In this document: positions 9,210 through 18,679 of the stretch, one piece after another
Numbering within the stretch: the first letter of the stretch is position 1
How the letters are laid out: the number at the start of each line of letters is the position of its first letter
Assembly (NCBI GenBank): GCA_001579985.1
Contig: LRSR01001253.1
Coordinates: 1 to 21,898, forward strand
Length of the DNA stretch: 21,898 nt
Source: Hypsibius dujardini
Lineage: Eukaryota > Tardigrada > Eutardigrada > Parachela > Hypsibiidae
Reading direction: 5' to 3'
The notes under the pieces: generated by a model
Told to the model about the DNA's origin: nothing
Database searches by the model: none
What the model saw: the letters and a program-made list of their open reading frames with translations, nothing else
Translations under genes and position numbers: made by a program

Positions 9210-9431
9210 CAACCGTTTCCGGTACTTTTACCTCTTCACGCTTACAACCCTTCAATGTGGAGAAAAATAGAAGTTAAACACATCAAGAACATGCAGATAC
9301 AAATACTGTCATTGGTCGAGGACGCCGGGGAACCGCTCCGTAAAGGTAAAACCAACAACAACAAAAAGAAACAAAAAATGTTTACTGTACAGTCAACTGA
9401 ATAATCCCGTTCGACATCGGAAAAAACGCTA
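9210..9431. other. SBNO 3' flank
   Basis: Non-coding sequence between the minisatellite and the SBNO stop codon. Read on the minus strand it is T-rich just after the stop, consistent with a 3' UTR. No AATAAA is present on that strand. Confidence 0.5.
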
Positions 9432-9608
9432 CTATAACTCCTTTGAGTCTTCCTCGCTGTCATCGGATAAGTGCTCCACTTTAATTACTTCGTCTTCGCT
9501 GATGGTCCAGTCATCCTTCAACAGACTTAGCAGTCGCTCCACCAAGCCGTTCGGCACAATAATTCCTGCAAAGATAAGGTGCACATTTTTTTATGGCCCA
9601 AGGTTTGG

Positions 9609-9642
<34 letters not shown>

Positions 9643-10359
9643 TGTCTGCCTGTCTATCGATGTCTCTTTCGGTATCTTCCGTTCCCTTGCTGCACTTACC
9701 GACGATACGGGTATTATTCGGCAAGCGGACCCGAACATTCTGCGTCCGCTTTGAGCTTCCGTCTTTCTTGTAGAGGATCTCACCGATCTGCGGCCACACA
9801 CTCAGCACCGAGCCGGCCAACACCGTGTAAGTGCGTCGTCGGATACCAATGTCACACTGCAGGCCCGCCTTGACAGCTTTGCAATTGCCAGCCCAGTATG
9901 ACTAAACACAGATGTCATATTCATATGTGCATTTCCATATAACTTCTTAGCGGCGACTTGAGACGTTTGAAAGAAAAACTTACATGGACACATCGCCGCG
10001 ACATGTTGTCGTACATGTCCTTCCACACTTTGGCGGCCTTTTCCGGTGTGACCAGCTTGCCCTTTCGCTTCACCTCCTCGAACGTGTCGTGGCGCAGCTG
10101 CATGCCGCTGTTCGGACGATAAATGCAGAAGAGCTGTCGGTGGGCTGGGATGTTGGCATCGCGCTGGCCACTCTTGCGTACAGCCAAGCTGACAGTGTGT
10201 TTTCCTGCCATGACCTAAGCCAATACATAGAAAATAAAAATGACTTTTGTAAAGTCATTCAGATACTGTAATTAAGACATACAGACTAACAGACAGTCGT
10301 AGATAGACAGACAGACAGCAGGCAGGCAGGCAGGCAAGCAAGCAGGCAGACAGACAGGC

Positions 10360-10414
<55 letters not shown>

Positions 10415-11547
10415 TGAGTAGAAAGGCAAATGAATTAATGGATTCCTACGTGATTGGATAAGTAAAAGCCGCTCGATTTATCGTCATATTCATTAAGGAT
10501 TTCTTTAGCGTCTTCCCAGTTCAAGCCCCGTTCCACTGCAAGTGTGTAGAGGAAAGTTTGCGCCTTGGTCCAAGGGGTTTTGCCCTCAAATGTCAGCTTC
10601 TTGTCGATCACCACTTCCGCGGAGCCAAAACCTAAACGCGATAAAGAAAATCCGGTACATGAAAAAACAACATGACAACGTTAGTTAATGAATCATTCAA
10701 GCCCCGGACATACCCAACTCGAGAATGCCCATTTCGAAACGGCCCTCCCGTTTGGCAATGTCCACCAGCGACTCCATTGTGAGGGTGAACATTTGAAAGA
10801 TGGAATTCTGTAGCTCGACCTTCATGCCGAGTAAGCGGTTGAGAAACTTTCCAATGTTGAATACATCTGAAAACGGATGAACATAAAAACTAAGAGTTTA
10901 AAAAAGGCATACTAATCAATCAATGCTAATCAATCAATCAATCAATCAAATTTACCGATGATCAAATAATCAAATCAAAGCACACCAATCAATCTATCAC
11001 TTAAAGAGATAATTCAATTATCAATCAGTAAAAATAATCAATCAATCAACGCACCGTCGCCGACGTCAATGTCTACAACAGATTAGATTTAATGAAATTA
11101 CCCTTGTCCAGTGTTAATCTGCCGGTAGGCGTCTCCGTCAACATGCCCACATCGATCATCCCCTTTTGAGTATCCCTAAAAAAGTCCTTCCCGCTGTACG
11201 TCGGCTCCAGCTGCTTCGGGCAGATTGAGATGCCGGCCGAGTAATGCAGCACTTTCTCCACGGCGGCCCGGCCGTACTTGGAGTCAATGTTGAATCCCGA
11301 GAGATCACGTGAATCGGTGGCGCGTCGGTCACCGTGGGTCAGAGCGCCGAGGCATTCCAGACGTTTGGCCACGGCGGAGGCGAAGCGCTTCTCGCCGGCA
11401 AGATCCGTAATGAGAAACATGTATTCAGGAGCGCTGATTTGATTGGATCTGGAAATGACGCAAATCAGTTTAGGAGAACTTGGCGGCATAAGTTATGGAA
11501 ATCACTCAAGAAAATGACTGATGCAAATTTCTATCATTCTATCTATG

Positions 11548-11583
<36 letters not shown>

Positions 11584-12782
11584 CGTCCACCGCTTCGCCG
11601 TTTGCCAATTCAAAATGAATGTCCATGTGTCTGGCACGTCTGTCAAATAGATCAACATCCGACTGTTGCTCACCGATGAGTGCGACCAAACTGTTGGATG
11701 GCTCGATCGGCCGACCACGGCAATTCCAAGGTAATGTGGACTCTTCGCCGCTGGTTCTTAGCACGTCGATCGGCCTGGAGGGAAATACCGGAGCTGGCAG
11801 CCTCACTGATAATGGCGATCTGAAATATCGAACTGAAGTTGAACCAAACATTTTCGGCAATTTCGGTCCATCTAATCAACCAATAAATCATCGAACGAAC
11901 GCACCGTTCCCGGCGCTTTAAATGAGTAAAGAGGGAAGCCAAAACTTACGAGTTTGTCCCCGTCCATAAACCGCTGCTTTTCCGCAAGATTAAGGAGCTC
12001 CAGCGCCACATCACAATCGTTTCGGGCCTCGTACTCCACTGTACCGGTGCTGGTCGTTACAACCCTTCCCTTCCGGCCGGTCATCTATAGACGACCCAAA
12101 CGAGATAGTTGATTCATCTTGTCTGCCTGCCTATCTAAATGTGTTTCCCTGCCTGTCTGCCTGTCTGCCTGTCTTCTGCCTGTCTGCGTGTCTTCTGTCT
12201 GCCTGTCTGTCTATTTGTCTGCCAATCAGTCCGTCTCTCTGAAATCGCCGTACCTCGGCCACACTGCTTGGTCCACCCAGCCGATCCACCAAATCGTCCA
12301 GCGTGTTGTTGGGCAATCGCATGGCCAACTCGTTGAACTTGTCCAACAGATCCTGCTTCAACATCATTGCTTCCTCGCGCATCTGGCGAATGGATTTGCC
12401 GGCTAAAACAGCAGCGGAAACAACGAAGTGAAACGGGTCCGTTTACAAAATTGTTAGTGACGAATTGAGACATACGTGGTCCGGGGGCTTCTGACTCCAT
12501 AAACTGCTTCAATTCCTCCTTATCTCTATCCTGGTTAGCCTTTCGCTTTTTCGTCTTGGTCGCCTGGCGGGCCTGCCGTTGGACCTCAAGCATCTTCACC
12601 CAGGGATCTGAGGAAAAAGGTAAACTGTTAATTTATGGCAAAAAAGGGCAAACTCTGAGGGTGATAGGCAAGCGGATAGGCAACTGACAGACAACTGGTT
12701 TGACTTCTCACTAAAACTCACGCCGCACAAGCCGCAACAAGTGGGTACATAGTCCCAGCAGTAGACAGATAGCCAAATACTC

Positions 12783-12859
<77 letters not shown>

Positions 12860-15451
12860 CAGAAAACCAAATTTTGCGTACTATCTTCGTCACTGCAGTC
12901 AGAAACATCCGAACTAGAGTCCGAGCCAGATCCGGATGTCTTCGCGTTACTGTCCACTCCAGTGTCGTCCGCCGAAGTCGACGACCCTTCTTCATCCGAA
13001 TCATCAGACGGTTCGAACGGTGAATCAGACGATTCATCCGAATCCCTTGCTTTCCGTCCCGGCCTTCGTCCTCTTCCCCTCGTCTTAGGCGGCGGCGACG
13101 AATCAGAACCGGAACTCTCATCCGAATCAGCAGTCACCTTCTTCTTCTTATTCGGCGGCTGTTTCTTCGTTTTCTTCCTCGGCTCTGGTGACGGTGCGGA
13201 GGATGACTCAGAACCAGAGCTGGCCTCCAACTCGGCAGCTTTCCTCTGCCTCTTCTTCGGCTGGGTCTTCTTAGCAGGCGGACGCCCTGCTTTCCGTTTC
13301 TTCCCGACGGAGCTGCTGGCCACCGGTTCGCCTCCGTCTTCCTCTTCCTCATCACCGTCATCGGAAGTGGAATCTTCGAATTCAGACATGCTGGGTATTT
13401 TGTACGAAGCAGCATGGCGACCTCTTCGCTCTGCAAAATACATTGAAAATATGTTAAAAGCACATAAAAATATCCCGTCTCAAAAGGATGTAAGCACGTA
13501 CTGGGCCTTCCGGTGACACTGTCCACTTCGTCGGGATCCTCATCAAGGGCAGCCTCGGCGTCATCCATCAGAGTGTCAGTGATGCCGACCAGTTCGAAAG
13601 TCCTGCGCCGATCGAAGGCCGGAAAGTGCTTGTCCACCAGGGACTGGAAAACCGCTCTAAAAAATAGAATTCGCATAACAAAACTTGCAGTCAGACAATG
13701 AAAGATAGACAAAGAGACTGACAGATTCACCGTGAGAAGACAGCTCCGAAAATTCTTAATGGCAAAAGAGAGGCAAACAAACGACAAACAGACAAATTGA
13801 CAGACAGACAGACAGGCCGATAGACAAACACACACGCAAACAAACGACAAACAGACAAATTGACACACAGACACACAGACATACAGACACACAGGCAGAC
13901 AATAGGAAGGGCTTACTTGGAGGTGGAAACAAAGTCATTCAACACGCCGCGATTATCTTCCAACTGCTCCAGGGTACGCGCTTCACCCGTGGACTGCAAC
14001 CCGATGACGACACACTGCAATTCGCAATGAACCAACAGTATGAAGTCATGAGTAGAAAACTGGCGTGCCATATTAGTCAGATAAGAGCTGTACCTTGCCA
14101 TCACGAATAGCCTCCTTCGCAATCTGGACAGTAGCTTTAACCTTCGAGGACAGGCAAAGATATTTGAAGAAACGCTGATGGCTTCCCCAGAACTGGCCCC
14201 ACATCTGCTTCATCAGCCGTGGATCGGCCTGGAACAAAGCCGCAGCCGCACCGAACTGTTTGCGGGCATATGTCCACTGCAAAATAGAAACATATTGAGT
14301 AATCCTGTCTCACGGGCCACTTGCTTGCCCGTGTCTCGGCCTGTTACCGTCTGCCTACCTGCTTGTCTGTCTATCTGTCTGCTGATTTGGTCTGTTTGTA
14401 TGTTTGTTTGTATGTTTGTATGTTTGTCTGTCTGCATGTCTGTCTGTATGTCTGTCTCAATGTCTGTGAGTCGGTGGGTCTGGTTTTCTGTTTGTGTGAC
14501 TGTGTTTTCCTGTCCCTCCGTCGTCATTTTGTCTGTCTGTCTTTCTGTCTGTCTGTCCGTTACTAGATGGCAGAATTCATACCAATTCAACGCAGTCGTC
14601 ATAAAGGGCGCAATACTCCGGATCCATCGGAACCTCCTTGATGTCAAAGGTCACACCACTGAAACTGAGCTGCCGTGCAATGTACATTCCTCGTAGTTTC
14701 ATGTCCATTGCAATCAACTCCATGGCTGAAACACCCCTAGAGAAATCCATTCCAAAACCGTTAACCAATGCCTTATCCAGTTCGAAAACCGGAAAGTCCT
14801 GAACCAACTCAAGTACCGTTTCTCGATGGATGTAGTGAATTGGAAAAAGTCTTCAAAGGGCGTTCCCGGTCCCCACAAGCCCAATCGCGTCATATAAGCC
14901 ATGTTTCTCGGCTCTGACGCACCGGTCGCACTGGCGTAAACGATCCGCGCCTTCGGTAGCAGCTTCTGAATGTCCAGCACCGCCAGGCCGGTCTTGGTCG
15001 GCTTCGTGCCCATCGAAGGGCAGAGATTTTTCGCGCGATGACATTCATCGAACACCAACACGCCATCAAAGTCCTTGCCGCACCATTTCATCAGCTGTTT
15101 CATTCGCGTGCCGTACTCCGACCGCGGATTCATGGACTCGCCGATGAGGCAGGGATAGGTGACGAACATCACACCGTTGCGGATGTTGCCGTTCTCGGAG
15201 CTGTTTAGTTTGGCATACCTGGACTTGTTCAGACTGTGGACATCGATATTCGCTCCGATATCCTCGAGATCACGCTCAGCTGAAATAAGATAAATTGTTT
15301 ACTCTGGCTTACTTGTTGACCTTGCGTGGGCCGCCTAAAGGGTATTTCTCTAGTGTCCCAGTGTTCTGCCTGTCAGTCTGCCTGCCTGGTAATCTGTCAG
15401 TGCGTTGACTGTCTGTTGACTCAGTCAGTCTGTCTGTATGTCAGTCTGTCA

Positions 15452-15489
<38 letters not shown>

Positions 15490-17440
15490 ATGTCTGTATG
15501 TCTGTCTGTGTGTCTGCCTGCCTGTCTGTCCCCCAATCCGAATGCCTGTCTACCTCCCTCTTCATTCCTGCCTGCCTGATTCTATGGACATCCTCTTCTA
15601 AAAGGGAAATTTTCCATCAACGCACCGTCGTATTTGAGATCATTAGAGACACTAATCCAAATGGCCTTTTTCCGCCCGCACAACCAATTCTCGTAAATAA
15701 TCCCAGCAATCGTTCGACCCTTCCCGACTCCCGCACCGTCACCTGTAAAGACAGACCGAGACAGTGTGGTTGTCCAGCTGGAAAAGGATGCGTTAGGTGA
15801 GTCGTCAGTTTGGAAGTTCAGCATTACCAATCAGGTAACCTGCACGGCAAGCCGGACCGTCCGCTGGTTTGCCGAGAAACAGCTCGTGCTTCTGACAGGC
15901 ATAGACAATAGCTTCGAGCTGCAGGGACGACAGCATCCCGTCGTCGCCAATGTGTTCCGGTAAGGCCAGCTGGTACCTAAACACGCAACGCATTTCCGGT
16001 CATTTCCCGCATTCCTATCGAAAACGCAAGCCACAGCGAGCAAGCTCATCTCACGTGATATCGGGCGGATTAACACTGGCCAGTGAGAGTGTCTCCACAA
16101 TCGGGTCGGGATGAGGCACGCCCAGTGCCAGCTTGGACGGTTTGTACTGGTCGTACGTCTCGCCGTGCACCATCCCGCCGTCGTCGTCCTCCTCGAAGGC
16201 TGGATCCATCTCCGGTTCCTGTGGCTGCTGCTGCGACGGCAACTTCGGTTGGTTGGGGAGATGCACCACGGGGAGATTCAGTCCCGGCACGATGATAGTG
16301 CCGGGCTGATTGTTCAGCTGATGCGGTTGCGGCTGACGCACGGCGCCTTTCTTCGGCGCCGCCGGACGAAACTGTTGACTGAGAGGTTGGCTGATGGTGT
16401 AAGTCTGCTGACTCCCGCTCGGCTGCATCATATTCATCTGAAAACAAGAGACATGGTCAGAAGATTCCGTAGCGGTAAGAGCAAGACGATCAGCTTTCCA
16501 ACGTTCTGACATCTCAGAACCTTGCACAAACAAAATTCACGGAACAAAAAAGTCAAATCAGCCGGCAAAAAAAACGAAACGATTACATTCCTAACCAAAC
16601 ATTCGATCGTACCGCCAGAAAGTGAGGAGAGAAATAAATTTTTGTTATCAATCAAGGATTTTATGCGTTGATTGATTGATTGATTGATTGTTTCACTCAA
16701 ACTTCAATCTTCCCGATAAGCATTCAGCGCGGTGTTGCGTGAAATGTCCCCATGGAAATGACACATTCTACCTCCACCCGTTTACATGCATCCAAACAAA
16801 ATAGAAGAACATAGACAACACAAACGGAAGAGCCTTACATAGCCGCCAGGATTCTGGAAGTTGATGGCGTTATATCCTCCCATCTGTGCGGCCATCAGCT
16901 GCTGATTCTGCATCACTAAATGCGGCATCAAATTTGCAACTGCAGAAAAAGACACAACAAAATTCTCCTTTCAACAAATTCCAAGTAGCGATATAGAATC
17001 CAGAAAACACATGACATACAAGTTATGCCAGGAGGAAGCATTCCCGAAGCTGCCATCAGACTCATCAACGGATCTCCTTCCACTGGCTGTTGTTGCTGCG
17101 GTTGATGATGACTTGCGGCGCCATTCTTCGCGGGCGAATTGGCCGCGGGTCGGCCGTTCGAAGTGGACCCGCCAGCACCGTTCTTCGCGGCAGCCGTCGT
17201 CGAGGACGTCGAGGACGTCGGAGTCAGCATCGTCTTCAAAAAAGGTTTCTGTCTCCCGCTGCCGCTCGAAGTCGACGCGCCGGAATCCGTTTTCAATTGT
17301 GGTTTTACTTGGCTCATCATGACGACTGACTGCGACGTCGGTTTGGGTAGCTGTGGCGGCGGTTTCACCTTCACTGGCGAGGGCTTCTGCTCGATAAACT
17401 CCACGGAGCCTTCCCGTTCCGGCGGTTCCCGCTCCGCCAT
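9432..17440 (-). CDS. SBNO1: Strawberry notch (SBNO) DExH helicase-like protein
   Basis: SBNO proteins are nuclear SF2/SNF2-like helicases acting in Notch/EGFR-linked transcription. Exons in transcription order: 17440-17020, 16939-16839, 16437-16055, 15976-15828, 15742-15626, 15279-14817, 14736-14583, 14276-14094, 14014-13917, 13656-13502, 13430-12882, 12607-12476, 12402-12254, 12084-11950, 11819-11674, 11448-11102, candidate 11072-11055, 10866-10714, 10631-10450, 10214-9984, 9901-9700, 9565-9432. All are GT-AG and phase-consistent: 1533 residues with the microexon, 1527 without. The N terminus (1-300) is Pro/Gln/Ser-rich. [20 protein letters not shown] precedes the core. Walker [10 protein letters not shown] is near residue 350, DECH near 468, SATGASE near 506 and [10 protein letters not shown] in exon 9. 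A charged insertion follows (about 742-924), then [28 protein letters not shown] and QFGRTHR near 1106. The start ATG is the first of exon 1; an upstream untranslated exon is not excluded. Confidence 0.96.
9609..9657. repeat. (TCTG)n microsatellite in the last SBNO intron
   Basis: Seven TGTC units followed by variants, in the 134-bp intron 9566-9699. The flanking exons are only about 43 bp away on each side. Confidence 0.9.
10280..10414. repeat. (GACA)n microsatellite in an SBNO intron
   Basis: A long pure GACA core (about 10365-10412) is preceded by GGCA/AGCA variants, in intron 10215-10449. Confidence 0.93.
10905..11050. repeat. (CAAT)n-rich tract beside the candidate microexon
   Basis: Clusters of AATCAATCAATC units are spread over about 145 bp between the exon ending at 10866 and the candidate microexon at 11055-11072. 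Confidence 0.85.
11055..11072 (-). other. SBNO1: Candidate 18-nt in-frame microexon of SBNO
   Basis: On the minus strand TGTTGTAG|...|GTGCGT brackets exactly 18 nt. Inclusion turns [14 protein letters not shown] into [20 protein letters not shown]. Skipping also keeps the frame (AAG G|AT) and gives a protein matching the length of human SBNO1 here (LTLDKDYNNIGKFL). It is either an optional cassette or a chance AG/GT pair. Confidence 0.4.
11541..11582. repeat. (TCTG)n microsatellite in an SBNO intron
   Basis: Nine TGTC units in intron 11449-11673. The minus-strand transcript would carry it as CAGA repeats. Confidence 0.9.
12119..12225. repeat. Degenerate (CTGC/CTGT)n tract
   Basis: Interrupted CTGCCTGT units occupy most of the 169-bp intron 12085-12253 of SBNO. 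Confidence 0.88.
12786..12863. repeat. Pure (GACA)n microsatellite
   Basis: About nineteen uninterrupted GACA units end about 20 bp from the donor of SBNO exon 11 (exon edge 12882). It is one of the purest runs here and therefore likely to be length-polymorphic. Confidence 0.95.
12882..13430 (-). other. SBNO1: SBNO exon 11: Ser/Asp/Glu and Lys/Arg-rich insertion with AT-hook-like motifs
   Basis: This 549-nt exon encodes about 183 residues separating the ATPase lobe from the C-terminal helicase lobe. It alternates acidic Ser-rich blocks ([24 protein letters not shown]) with basic blocks, including [11 protein letters not shown] and [12 protein letters not shown]. The GRP and RGR cores in basic surroundings resemble AT-hooks. 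Human SBNO1 has an acidic linker at the same place, but I cannot judge the conservation of the hooks. Confidence 0.7.
13785..13905. repeat. Degenerate (GACA)n tract with an internal duplication
   Basis: A segment of about 25 bp (CAAACAAACGACAAACAGAC and the following AAATTGACA) appears twice, near 13776 and 13836, separated by GACA units. It lies in SBNO intron 13657-13916. Confidence 0.85.
14342..14566. repeat. Degenerate (TCTG/TATG)n tract
   Basis: A mixture of CTGT, TATGTTTG and TCTG units across most of SBNO intron 14277-14582. Confidence 0.88.
15365..15540. repeat. (TCTG)n tract with TCAG variants
   Basis: A CTGT core (about 15451-15490) is flanked by CAGTCTGT and TATGTCTG variants, in SBNO intron 15280-15625. 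Confidence 0.9.
16438..16838. repeat. SBNO intron 2 with a (GATT)n run
   Basis: A 401-bp intron between exons 2 and 3. A GATT run at 16668-16691 is its only repeat; the rest is unremarkable sequence with no supported exon. Confidence 0.75.
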
Positions 17441-18345
17441 CTCTCCGCGTGCCGCACCCGTGCAGAGTGAGTGGAAAATTCCGATGAGTCTAAGATCGGA
17501 GTAATCAATTTGAGCAGGGAATGGGACAAAGCGATGCGATTTTGTGAAATGGGAGAGGGAAAAGGGGAATCACAACAAACCAGTGGAAAATGTTAAGGAC
17601 GTCTTGCGAACTGGTTAAAATATTCCACGAAAAATTCCTGACTTTTCCATTGAGAAGCCCATCAGGGACTGAAATCCGATGGAGGAGCAATATTTCCAGG
17701 GAAAAACCAAAACACGTGAAATCAGGGACGACGCTTGGGAAGTTTTTGAGATGTCTGTCGTCCTGAATCGAAATTTTAGAAAATACAAACAACTTTTTGA
17801 AATTTTGGATGCAATACATGGGCACACATTCCTACCCAACTACTACGAATATCAATGACAAGTATGCAGTACGCCTACTGCCTGTGCCAGAAGATTCGTG
17901 GGATAATGGACCTCAAGTACGAGACTGTGTTCCTTTATTCAAGGCTGCTGTTCTGCTACTCAAGCTTTCAATCTCTGCTTCCAGCCGTTCTGTCTCCTCT
18001 TTAAGCACTTGTTCTCCTATTTAAAGTGGGAATCTTGCAACGTTCAGTTTTTTTATTTTTTCCCCGACTTCCCCCGGCTTCGGGTGTCAATTAATTTTTA
18101 GTTGAAAACTATCTTACAAATGCAGCGATTTCTCTTTTGAAGTATCAGGAGCAATTCCCCGCGGCAATGGCGAAATTCGACATTTCTTCTTCCTGATTTA
18201 CTTTCAGTAATCTTAAAGAGGCGTTGAAATCGATTGATTCATCGATTAACAGGCTTCTTTCATCAAACCAATGACTATTCGTTGATTGATTGGTTGATTG
18301 AGCGTCGGCAATGAAACTTTCACACTTTCTCTGCCACTAAACGCC
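17441..18345. promoter_or_regulatory. Divergent SBNO / MGAT2 intergenic region
   Basis: About 905 bp separate the SBNO ATG (minus) from the MGAT2 ATG (plus), so both promoters and 5' UTRs should lie here. Visible elements are an E-box CACGTG at 17713-17718, a TATTTAAA string at 18019-18026, and a GATTGATTGGTTGATTG run at 18283-18300 just before MGAT2. A 46-codon frame (17864-18004, MQYAYCLCQKIRG...) is the only protein-like open frame and is not called as a gene. Confidence 0.45.
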
Positions 18346-18648
18346 ATGGCTCGCTGGCCGTCACCCAAACGCCTCCTCGTTGCGGTGGGGATTATTTGGC
18401 TGTGTGGGATGGCATTTATATTCAAGCATGTGGTAGACCTCATCACTCGCACAGCGGTCCTGGAAGCGGAAGAGGAAGCTCGCTGGCGAAATTCCACGGG
18501 TAAATTCCGGCGTTTTGTGATCCATTTTTGTCATATATTATTTTGATTAAATTCATATTTTAATTGCATTCTATTTTTTGTGTTGAATGAAATCACCGGG
18601 ATAAAGACACAGACAATTGAAACAGCTCAGTTGTCCTTTTAAATTGCG

Positions 18649-18679
<31 letters not shown>

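Noticed and set aside
14737-14816. Coding continuation [21 protein letters not shown] upstream of [11 protein letters not shown] in SBNO
   Set aside because: It is an 80-nt intron. Joining EKR directly to GVSAMEL reproduces the family sequence (ERRGVGAMEIVAMDM in human), whereas reading through it from the upstream exon shifts the frame.
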